64,000 nt of DNA from Bog-756 sp963710495 (GTDB lineage: Bacteria; Actinomycetota; Acidimicrobiia; Acidimicrobiales; RAAP-2), in the NCBI GenBank assembly GCA_963710495.1, contig CAVQAI010000016.1:365041-429040 (forward strand), read 5' to 3'. The position numbers were made by a program, and so were the translations under genes. The notes beneath the pieces are model-generated. The model was not told the DNA's origin and searched no databases. It worked only from the letters and a program-made list of their open reading frames with translations. Positions 8,672 through 15,794 of this stretch are shown here, piece after piece; the stretch's first letter is position 1; each line of letters starts with the position of its first letter.

Positions 8672-9310
8672 TCACGATCCGCCGGCGGCCAGTACCTCCC
8701 GTACTCGAATTCGAACGGTCGGCAGGGTCTCGGTCTCGAACCAGGAGTTACGGGTCAACCAGGGGCGGTTCCTCGGCGACGGATGGGGCAGGACGATCCT
8801 GTCGGGCAAGTAGTCGGCCCACCTGGCAACCGTCGCAGTCACAGATCCCGGTCCTTCGGGTACATAGCGCCTCTGCGCATACGAGCCGACGATGACGTCG
8901 AGCCGATCCTCGGGAAGCCGGGCCAGGATGCGGTCGTGCCAGAGGGGCGCACATTCAGGTCGGGGTGGATTGTCGCCCGACGGCCCCGCGCCCGGGTAAC
9001 AGAATCCCATCGGAACGAGGGCGATGCGGGTCGGGTCGTAGAACTCTTCGGTGCTCACCCCGAGCCAGTCTCGTAACGTCGTCCCGCTCGGATCGTCCCA
9101 GGGGATGCCCGAGTCGTGAACCCGTCTGCCGGGGGCCTGGCCGATGATCACGACTCGGGCAGTTGCACCAACTTGAACGATCGGACGGGGACCGAGTGGC
9201 AGTGTCGGGGCACACACGGTGCACGCCCTGACGCTGACCAGTAGCCGGCTCAGCTCACCCTCCCGGAGAGTTCCTCCGGCGGAGCCGTCAGTGTCCAGCT
9301 GACCGGCCAC
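8672..9310 (-). CDS. Uracil-DNA glycosylase family protein
   Basis: The 212-residue protein shows the UDG-superfamily motifs: VVIIGQAPG at motif A, HDSGIPWDDPSGTTLRDWLG after it, and LPHPSPRN at motif B. A leading RACTVCAPTLPLGPRP segment with paired Cys is usual in this subfamily. Members excise uracil or related bases in DNA or are relatives of unknown specificity. The start is taken as the GTG at 9310, because a GGAG (9318-9321) sits 7 nt before it; this makes the gene overlap the 3' end of the upstream SDR gene by 23 bp, suggesting translational coupling. The longer open frame back to 9481 lies wholly inside the SDR gene and has no similarity. Confidence 0.8.
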   Translation of the reverse strand: MAGQLDTDGSAGGTLREGELSRLLVSVRACTVCAPTLPLGPRPIVQVGATARVVIIGQAPGRRVHDSGIPWDDPSGTTLRDWLGVSTEEFYDPTRIALVPMGFCYPGAGPSGDNPPRPECAPLWHDRILARLPEDRLDVIVGSYAQRRYVPEGPGSVTATVARWADYLPDRIVLPHPSPRNRPWLTRNSWFETETLPTVRIRVREVLAAGGS

Positions 9311-9998
9311 CGTCGATCTCCAAGATTTCGCCGGTGACGAACGGGGCACGCTCGAGATAGAGGATGCCGTCGACGATGTCACTGACCTGACCGACCCGCC
9401 CCAGAGGGATCCGTCCGGCAGCATCGTCATAGGACGAGGCGGCGTGCACCGGAGTCTGGATGACACCGGGGGCGACGGCATTCACCCGAACGCCCTGCGA
9501 CGCGTATTCCGTAGCTAGCGAACGGGTCACGGCGGCCAGCCCGCCCTTGGTGAGGGACGTCAACGCCGAGGGACTCGTGCTGTCGGCGTGCTCCACGAGG
9601 CTGGTGGTGATGTTGACGATGTGGCCGCGGCCCTGGGTGACCATGTGCGGGATGACACGCTGGGTGATGTGAAAGAACCCGGCGAGGTTCACGGCGGTGA
9701 GGGCGGCGTAGTCGTCGACGGTGTAGTCCGTGAACGGCTTGCTGAGGAAGACCCCCGCATCGTTGATCAGGCTGTCGATCCGTCCGAACCGATCCATGGC
9801 CGCATCCACGACCCGCTGAGCCGTCTCGGCCCGTGTGATGTCACCCTGGACGGTGAGGAGGTCGGGGTCGTCGGAGGGACGGATCGAGCGTGATGTGGCG
9901 ACGACGGCGTACCCCGCAGATCGGAACGCCGCCGCCAGGCCGGCGCCGATTCCCTGCGACGCTCCAGTGATGATCGCCACGTTCTGTGACTCGGGCAT
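9288..9998 (-). CDS. Short-chain dehydrogenase/reductase family protein lacking the catalytic Tyr
   Basis: The 236-residue protein has the Rossmann TGASQGIG cofactor loop, a LINDAGVF strand-4 motif and a PGVIQTPVH loop, so it is a classical-length SDR binding NAD(P)(H). The catalytic YxxxK is changed: the segment reads SALTSLTKGG, with Thr where Tyr is expected, although Lys remains. SDR proteins with this SALxSLTKGG form are known as a recurring variant, and their reaction is unclear. The ATG at 9998 is preceded by an AAAGGA site; the frame extends upstream to 10079 without family similarity. It lies between the DUF3237 gene (87 bp upstream) and the overlapping UDG gene, probably one operon. 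Confidence 0.85.
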   Translation of the reverse strand: MPESQNVAIITGASQGIGAGLAAAFRSAGYAVVATSRSIRPSDDPDLLTVQGDITRAETAQRVVDAAMDRFGRIDSLINDAGVFLSKPFTDYTVDDYAALTAVNLAGFFHITQRVIPHMVTQGRGHIVNITTSLVEHADSTSPSALTSLTKGGLAAVTRSLATEYASQGVRVNAVAPGVIQTPVHAASSYDDAAGRIPLGRVGQVSDIVDGILYLERAPFVTGEILEIDGGRSAGH

Positions 9999-10084
9999 GG
10001 GTTTCGTCCTTTGCCGGGCGAGTTCGGGCTCCGCCAGGGCCTCGGTGGGAAGGCCGGGTCGGTGGTTGGAAGTGAGCACAGGGC

Positions 10085-10558
10085 TCAGGCCACAAGGTAG
10101 ATCTCATAGATCACCTGTGCCGCCGAGCGGCCGGCGACGCCGATGAAGATGCCCTTGTTCAGCCATTCGAGGTCGGGGGCGGCGGTCTCGATCCGGGTCG
10201 AGGTGCGGAAGGTGTACTCATCCGGGTCCACGTCCTCACCGCGCCCGAGACGGGCCAGGACGTGGTCGTCCCCGTGGCGGATGCCTTGGGACCGGACGTA
10301 GAGCAGGTCGCCGCGATCCGTCTGCAGCGTGTAGCGGATGTCGCCGAGGGTGGTGCCGTCGGGCAGGACGATCTGCCAGTCGGCGCTGACGCCCGGCAGC
10401 AGCTTCCCGCTGATCTCGGGACCGGAGAATGCACCGCCGGTCAGGGCCACGATGCGGCGGTGACCTGAGGTGACATCACCGAAATCGAGTGGCTGAGCCA
10501 CGCTGGCCTCGAGGCGGTAGAGGTAGGAGAGGCGCGGCTCCGGAAGGTGATTGCTCAT
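10085..10558 (-). CDS. DUF3237-family protein
   Basis: The 157-residue protein matches the DUF3237 pattern: an N-terminal LSYLYRLEASVAQPLDFG, a GGAFSGPEISGKLLPGVSADWQIV core, and a C-terminal beta barrel finishing IYEIYLVA. The family has a lipocalin-like barrel fold and no established biochemical role. It is the first gene of a likely minus-strand operon with the SDR and UDG-like genes. The ATG at 10558 gives the family's usual length. Confidence 0.85.
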   Translation of the reverse strand: MSNHLPEPRLSYLYRLEASVAQPLDFGDVTSGHRRIVALTGGAFSGPEISGKLLPGVSADWQIVLPDGTTLGDIRYTLQTDRGDLLYVRSQGIRHGDDHVLARLGRGEDVDPDEYTFRTSTRIETAAPDLEWLNKGIFIGVAGRSAAQVIYEIYLVA

Positions 10559-10784
10559 GGCTGGCTCCTGTCGGCTACCCGGGTGGTCTGCTAGGTGTAG
10601 CAGGACATCTGGACGGGGTGCCCGCCGAAGGGTGCCGTGGCCAGAGACGTGGAGCGGAAGACCTCGGCGGAGGCCCCGCCGACACGGACGCGGTGGGGCG
10701 TTACGGGAAAATGGGCACCAGGTGCCCGATGAGGTTCACACGTCGCCAAACGGACCGAGAACACTGCCCGAGTCGGCGGGGTCG

Positions 10785-11027
10785 CTACGAGTTGCCGGAG
10801 GCCTTTCGCAACCAGGCTTCGTGGCTCGCATGGCAGGACCCGCACACGACCCGCGGCCGGCTGGACGCCGTTTTGACCTCGTGACTCGCTCCGGTGACCG
10901 TGCTCGGTACCATGTGTTCGACCGACCCATCAGATCGTTCCACCGTCAGGTCGACGTGGCTGCCGCACAACACGCAGAACGGGTGGTTATGAATGACCCG
11001 CAGGTCTGCCTTTCGTCCTGGTTCCAT
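10785..11027 (-). CDS. Small putative zinc-binding protein
   Basis: An 80-residue frame with two CxxC pairs (FCVLCGSH and VVCGSCHASHE) separated by about 40 residues, the spacing of a zinc ribbon or a small HNH/treble-clef protein. The CGSCHASHEAW tail is reminiscent of HNH-type ends, but the catalytic His-Asn-His cannot be recognised. The ATG at 11027 has no good ribosome binding site and the gene stands alone, so expression is uncertain. I include it because four Cys in two pairs are unlikely in a chance frame. Confidence 0.4.
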   Translation of the reverse strand: MEPGRKADLRVIHNHPFCVLCGSHVDLTVERSDGSVEHMVPSTVTGASHEVKTASSRPRVVCGSCHASHEAWLRKASGNS

Positions 11028-11267
11028 GGCGGTTCACATTCGTCGTCGTTATCCAACAACCTGATAATCGGCCGATACGCCTGCACTCTTGACCGTTTCG
11101 ATCGCTGCGCCTCAGGTGATCTGAGCCTGCCGGCCAAGCAAATTACTGCCAACGCGGAGGATTCTGATTTCCGTTCTGGTTTGTGGGTGCCCCAGGCGTG
11201 ACGATCATAAGCGGGGCATCTCAGGGGATCGGGGATGGCCCTCGGCTCGCCACCGATGCCCCGACCA

Positions 11268-12617
11268 TCACGCCTTGGTAACGGCGGAAGGCGGGGGAAT
11301 GGTCCCGGCGCCGGTACTGAGACATCCGGCCTTTGCCGTGGGATCAGCGGCGGCCGGGAGATTCGGCGGCTTCAGAAAGGCCGGCTTCTGGTGGAAATCC
11401 ATCATGTCGAAGAGGCTGTTGGCGTTGGCATCACGACGGGTGAGCGCGGGAAGGTTCCACTTCTCCTCGACGGTCTTGAGGATCGAGGTGTGGTCGTAGG
11501 TCGTGTGGGACACGTAGTTCTCCTTGGCGAACGGGCTGACCACTCCTGATGGGACCCGGAACCCGTACCGGTCGAATCCACCCGGTGGATCGCCCGGTTG
11601 CAGGACGGGCTGGATGTCGTCGGGAGGAATGGCGGCCGGGGGCGGGACGTGGTCGTAGTAGCCCCCGTGTTCGTCGTAGGTCCAGATCAGCATGGTCGTC
11701 GGCCAATTGGGACTCGACATGACGGCATTGACGACCTTGCCGACGAACTGATCGCCGAATTGGATGTCTTGAGGATTTTCCTCCGACTGGTGGTCGTAGT
11801 CCGGCTCCACAAGCGAGAACGCCGGAAGCATCCCGGCCGCGGCATCGGCGTAGAACTGGTCGATCTTGGCCAGCCCCTGCGAAAGTGCCTTGTCCTCCAG
11901 CAGCTCCAGAAACACTCCGAGGGTCGGCAGCGACGAGTAGTAGTCCTTCCAGGTGATCCCGTGCTTGTTGAACTCCTGGAAGATGACGCCGTTGGGCGGC
12001 AGGCCCGGCGGGAAACTGTCATTGATAAGGCCCAGCGAGGTGCCGGCGATGAGATAGCGCCGATTCGGATCCGTTTGGACCATGGCCGAGCAGAAGTACC
12101 GATCAGCAATCGGAAAGGTGCCGGCCATTCCACAGGTGAAGGGAAGGTCGTCCTTGGTGAAGTAGCCCATGGCCTCGGCCGACGTGCTGGTCACAAATCC
12201 CTGGCAGCTCCCGCCGTCGTAAGCCTCATGGGTGACCTTCCAGTCGTTCCCGACGCCGTTCGTCTGGCATTCGGTCGGCATGTGGAAGGCGTGGACGAGG
12301 TTTCCGTTCCCGTCAGGATTTGTGGCTGTCGGGTGGCCGTCTGTGCCGATGGTGAAACCGTCACCCCTCCCGATCAGACCCAAGATGTTGTCGAAGGAAT
12401 GGTTCTCCATCATGACCACGACGAAATGGTCGATGTGAGGGACCAGATCGGTTCCAACCGCGAGACCCGGTCGAGGAAGCGAGCCTGCTGCCCGGACGAC
12501 CTTTTGCGCCGTGCTGGTGGTGGTCGGAGAAGACGAGCTCTCGCCGCAACCCCCCAACACGGCCAGCGATGCCCCGGCCAACCCGCCCCCAAGGAACTGT
12601 CGTCGGCTCAAATTCAT
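11268..12617 (-). CDS. Tat-exported phosphoesterase (phospholipase C / acid phosphatase family)
   Basis: The 449-residue protein begins with a twin-arginine signal (LSRRQFLGGG) that ends in a lipobox-like LGGC, so it is probably a Tat-exported lipoprotein. The mature part has the PF04185 landmarks MMENHSFDN, LVEPDYDHQSEENP, IWTYDEHGGYYDHVPPP and SHTTYDHTS. This family includes mycobacterial phospholipases C and acid phosphatases that hydrolyse phosphate esters with a metal site. The ATG at 12617 has a GGAG 6 nt upstream; an ATG at 12629 has its Shine-Dalgarno directly abutting and is less likely. Substrate (phospholipid or other phosphoester) is not decided by sequence. Confidence 0.88.
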   Translation of the reverse strand: MNLSRRQFLGGGLAGASLAVLGGCGESSSSPTTTSTAQKVVRAAGSLPRPGLAVGTDLVPHIDHFVVVMMENHSFDNILGLIGRGDGFTIGTDGHPTATNPDGNGNLVHAFHMPTECQTNGVGNDWKVTHEAYDGGSCQGFVTSTSAEAMGYFTKDDLPFTCGMAGTFPIADRYFCSAMVQTDPNRRYLIAGTSLGLINDSFPPGLPPNGVIFQEFNKHGITWKDYYSSLPTLGVFLELLEDKALSQGLAKIDQFYADAAAGMLPAFSLVEPDYDHQSEENPQDIQFGDQFVGKVVNAVMSSPNWPTTMLIWTYDEHGGYYDHVPPPAAIPPDDIQPVLQPGDPPGGFDRYGFRVPSGVVSPFAKENYVSHTTYDHTSILKTVEEKWNLPALTRRDANANSLFDMMDFHQKPAFLKPPNLPAAADPTAKAGCLSTGAGTIPPPSAVTKA

Positions 12618-12960
12618 GAGAGGCTCCATCTCCTGTCTCGAGGTGCACGGGCACCTGCTGACGATAGATGGACCGCCTCCCTGGCGGGAGCGAGGCCCGA
12701 TGACGGCTACACGGTCGGCGGCGGATCCAGGCGCCCGGTCGTGCCAAGCTCCTCTGGGGGTCCCTCGCCGGAAGCCTTCCCACACCTCGAGCAATCGTTC
12801 AGCGACGCTCCGCTTGGTTCAGCTGAACCAGCTGGTGCGTGTCGACTTCTCGCCGTTCACCAGTGCAAACGACCCGGGCGTGCGAATGCCGAGCCCGCAG
12901 GGGCGAAGGGATCCGAGTTCGGCGGCCTCAAGCCGGGCCCGGCAGCGGCGGTCGCTGACG
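12618..12960. other. Intergenic region upstream of the phosphoesterase
   Basis: About 340 bp between the end of the HtrA-like gene and the phosphoesterase start, both on the minus strand. It should hold the phosphoesterase promoter. Frames here on the plus strand are shadows; I see no convincing terminator hairpin. Confidence 0.45.
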
Positions 12961-14622
12961 TCAGGCCGGCGGGCCCGAGGCGAGCGTGACCGAGGCCGTG
13001 TGGGTCTGCCCAGACTGGTCCATCCACTGGAGCTGCACCGTGTCGCCGGGGTGCAGCGGCTCCAACAGGTTGCTGAGGTCGGTGGGCGAGTTGACCGACG
13101 AGCCGTTCAGGCTCACGATCGTGTCGCCGGCCACCACGCCGGCCTGTCCGGCAACCGAGCCCGACACCACCTGAGAGACCACGGCTCCCGACGAGCCGGA
13201 GCCGCCGCTGCCGCTGCTGCCACCGAAGCTGCCGCCACCACCGAAGCTGCCACCACCGAACGACCCGCTATTGCCACTCGACGAATCGGAGATGCCCAGA
13301 CCGAGGAAGGGGGTCGGTCCGATGTGGACCACCGAGGAGGCTTGGCCGGCCACGATCTTGTGGGCCACCGACAGGGCGGTCTGGATCGGGATGGCGTAGG
13401 CCTGGCTGGAGGCCTGGTAGTTGGAGTCGGCCGAGGCTGCGGTGTCCATCCCGATGACCTGGCCATCGGTGTCGACCAGTGAGCCACCGGAGTCACCGGG
13501 TTGGATGCCGGCGTTGATCTCGATGAGCCCGCTCAGGTTCTCGGCGTTGCTCCCACCTGCATCACTGGCGGTGATGGATTGGGCCAGGGCAGTGACCGAG
13601 CCCCCGGCGGCGCTCGGGCTACCACCCGCGCCACCGGCGTTGCCCACCCCCACCACGGCCTGGCCCACGGCCGGGGTCGCTGTGCTCGGAGAGATCGTCT
13701 GCAGGCCCTTGGCGTTGGACAGCTGGACCACCGCGATGTCGCCGGTCCGGTCGTAGCCCACCACGTGGGCCTGGTAGGTCTTGCCGTTGCCGACGTCGGT
13801 CACGCTGATGCTGGTGGCTCCGTCGATCACGTGGTTGTTGGTGAGCACCTCACCCGTCGAAGTCAGCACCATGCCGGTCCCGGCCGCCGCGGCATTCTGG
13901 TAGCTGAGATTGGTGTTGATGTCCACCAGGGCCGGCGACACCTTGGCGGCGATGCCCGTGATATCGGCCGGGGCCCCGGCGGCGGAGGTGCTCCCCGAGC
14001 CCGATCCGGACGAGGACGAACCGTTCGATCCGCTGCCATTCGACCCGGGGGCGAACGGGGACGAGCCGCTCCCCTCCGACCCCGACGACCCGCTCGATCC
14101 TCCCGACCCGGTGGCCGGGCCAGCCGACACCACCGAAGGGGACGAGGAGGGCCACGCCACATGGCCGACGCCGATCCCGGCCAGGACCGCTACCACCAGG
14201 ACCACGGTGGCCAGCGCGGTCAGGATGTGCCCGCGCGGTCTGGCCGATGGCGCCGGACCTGCGAACGCGGGCGGTGGCCATCCCGGATACGGCGGGTAGC
14301 CGCCCCCGCCCGGACCCCAAGTAGGCGGCATGGGGGCTCCGCCCGATGGAGCGGACCAACCCGGACCGACGGGCGGGATCTGGCTGGTCGGCGGGGCCTG
14401 GCTGGTCGGTGGGATCTGGTTGGTGGGCGGTGGCTGGTCGGCCCAGGCAGAGCCAGCCCACGCGGTTGGGAAAGGCCCGCCAGGTGCCATCTGGGTACCC
14501 GCCGGGGGCAGCGGAATCGCCGACCCGTGGGGGGTATGAGGGTCGGCACCGGCGGCCGGGACCCAGTCGGTCCCGGTCGGCCCGGCATCTGCTCCGGTCG
14601 TGGGGTCCGTGTTCTCGCTCAT
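12961..14622 (-). CDS. HtrA/DegP-like trypsin-type serine protease with PDZ domain
   Basis: The 553-residue protein has a Pro/Gly-rich cytoplasmic N-region of about 155 residues, one transmembrane helix (HILTALATVVLVVAVLAGIGV), a Gly/Ser linker, a trypsin-like domain and a C-terminal PDZ domain (VVSQVVSGSVAGQAGVVAGDTIVSLNG). The triad is visible as His264 (NNHVIDG), Asp295 (GDIAVV) and Ser378 (GDSGGS). A second Gly/Ser/Phe-rich repeat separates protease and PDZ. This is the actinobacterial PepD/HtrA layout: a membrane-anchored protease for damaged or misfolded extracytoplasmic proteins. The ATG at 14622 has a GGAAGG site upstream. Confidence 0.9.
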   Translation of the reverse strand: MSENTDPTTGADAGPTGTDWVPAAGADPHTPHGSAIPLPPAGTQMAPGGPFPTAWAGSAWADQPPPTNQIPPTSQAPPTSQIPPVGPGWSAPSGGAPMPPTWGPGGGGYPPYPGWPPPAFAGPAPSARPRGHILTALATVVLVVAVLAGIGVGHVAWPSSSPSVVSAGPATGSGGSSGSSGSEGSGSSPFAPGSNGSGSNGSSSSGSGSGSTSAAGAPADITGIAAKVSPALVDINTNLSYQNAAAAGTGMVLTSTGEVLTNNHVIDGATSISVTDVGNGKTYQAHVVGYDRTGDIAVVQLSNAKGLQTISPSTATPAVGQAVVGVGNAGGAGGSPSAAGGSVTALAQSITASDAGGSNAENLSGLIEINAGIQPGDSGGSLVDTDGQVIGMDTAASADSNYQASSQAYAIPIQTALSVAHKIVAGQASSVVHIGPTPFLGLGISDSSSGNSGSFGGGSFGGGGSFGGSSGSGGSGSSGAVVSQVVSGSVAGQAGVVAGDTIVSLNGSSVNSPTDLSNLLEPLHPGDTVQLQWMDQSGQTHTASVTLASGPPA

Positions 14623-14861
14623 CTGCGTCCACCTTCCGATCGAACATCTTGACCAGCTCGGCCCCGGTGTGGGCAAGCCGATCCGATGGGTCCATTAGAG
14701 ACCGGCGGGCTAAGGGCACCATCAATGGCCCATATGAAATTCGGTAAATTGGTTTGACGTCGGCCTTGATCAGAATAAGGAATCAACCGTTCGGACGGGC
14801 CCGGGGCGTTTCGACCGGGCGGGCCGGGGAGAGTGGCCCGGGCTCCCGGATGACTGCTGCC

Positions 14862-14879
14862 GATACCGGATTTGGTATC
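14862..14879 (+). promoter_or_regulatory. Palindromic operator overlapping a -10 element of a leaderless TA promoter
   Basis: GATACC at 14862-14867 and GGTATC at 14874-14879 form a perfect 6+6 inverted repeat around GGATTT. The right arm contributes to a TATCAT -10 hexamer at 14876-14881, and the antitoxin ATG begins at 14888, six bases downstream, where transcription would start. That arrangement suggests a leaderless mRNA, in keeping with AAAGG lying too close to the ATG to act as a ribosome site. Binding by the XRE antitoxin here would block RNA polymerase. The -35 is weak. Confidence 0.55.
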
Positions 14880-14887
14880 ATCAAAGG

Positions 14888-15214
14888 ATGGATGCTGCCG
14901 TACTGCTGCTGGAGGCCCGTCGCCGGAGCCGCCTGTCGCGGCGGGAGCTCGCCCGGCGGGGCGGTACGTCGGCTTCCACTCTGTCGGCGTACGAATCAGG
15001 AACGTCAGTCCCATCCGTTTCCACCCTCGTACGGCTCCTCCGGGCCGCCGGTTTCGAGGCCGAGGCCAGCTTGAGGCCGGCGCCGGTGAACGACGAGCAG
15101 GCTCTCGCCGCGAAGATCGAGGCCCTGTTCGCCTTCGTCGACGTTCTGCCCCGGGAGAAGAGGGGACCACTCCGGTATCCCGTGTTCCCGGCCCCGAAGA
15201 CGGCCGCCCGATGA
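14888..15214 (+). CDS. XRE-type helix-turn-helix antitoxin
   Basis: The 108-residue protein has an N-terminal lambda-repressor-like HTH: LLLEARRRSRLSRRELARRGGTSASTLSAYESG, with the recognition helix around residues 25-40, followed by PSVSTLVRLLRAAGF. The C-terminal 45 residues are less structured and could wrap the toxin. Its TGA overlaps the ATG of the nucleotidyltransferase gene (ATGA at 15211-15214), which is typical of a toxin-antitoxin operon. A perfect palindrome lies just upstream, as expected for an autoregulated antitoxin. DNA binding is clear from the domain; the antitoxin role is inferred from context. Confidence 0.78.
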   Translation: MDAAVLLLEARRRSRLSRRELARRGGTSASTLSAYESGTSVPSVSTLVRLLRAAGFEAEASLRPAPVNDEQALAAKIEALFAFVDVLPREKRGPLRYPVFPAPKTAAR

Positions 15215-15780
15215 AGCCGATCCTCGATGCGATCGTCGAACTCCACGATGGGCTCGATGCAGCGGGAATCCGTCACGCGTTCGGAGGCGCCTTCGCCTTG
15301 TTGTGGTGTACCGGTGAGCCGAGGACGACCATCGACATCGATCTGAACATCTTCGCCCCACCGGCCGACGTCCAGCGAGTTCTTGCTGCCCTACCGGCTG
15401 AGGTTGCCGTAACCGATGACAACGTGTCGAGCCTCACCATCGACGGTCAGTGTCGATCGATGTTCGACGGGATCCCCGTGGACATCTTCCTCGACACCAC
15501 CCGGTTCCACTACGACCTTCGTCTGCACGTGGTCGACCACGTACTGGCGGACCGGCTACTCCCCTTTTTGGGCTGCAACGACCTCGCCGTGTTCAAAGCG
15601 TTCTTCAATCGACGCCGGGACTGGGCCGACATCGAGGAGATGCTCCGAGCCGGCCGCCTGGACCTCCCGTACGTCACCGGAGTCCTCGCCGAGTACCTCG
15701 GGCCGGGCGATGAACGGATCCTCGCGCTCCACACCATTCGCGACGAGACCAGTCGTTCGGTCGATTCCCGAGCGCGGTAG
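15211..15780 (+). CDS. Nucleotidyltransferase-fold toxin partner (AbiEii/MNT-like)
   Basis: The 189-residue protein has FGGAFALLWCTGEPRTTIDIDLNIF, the GG...DhD signature of the nucleotidyltransferase superfamily, in the form found in AbiEii/MenT-type toxins and relatives. The two Asp of TIDIDL would bind metal and nucleotide; a third acidic residue may be in PVDIFLD. LLPFLGCNDLAVFKAFFNRRRDWADIEEML matches the C-terminal helices of these small NTases that precede the RxKDxxD region. Known members transfer nucleotides to tRNA or proteins and stall growth; whether this one does so is inference. It is translationally coupled to the XRE gene. Confidence 0.72.
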   Translation: MKPILDAIVELHDGLDAAGIRHAFGGAFALLWCTGEPRTTIDIDLNIFAPPADVQRVLAALPAEVAVTDDNVSSLTIDGQCRSMFDGIPVDIFLDTTRFHYDLRLHVVDHVLADRLLPFLGCNDLAVFKAFFNRRRDWADIEEMLRAGRLDLPYVTGVLAEYLGPGDERILALHTIRDETSRSVDSRAR

Positions 15781-15794
15781 GCCCGGTCGGCGAA

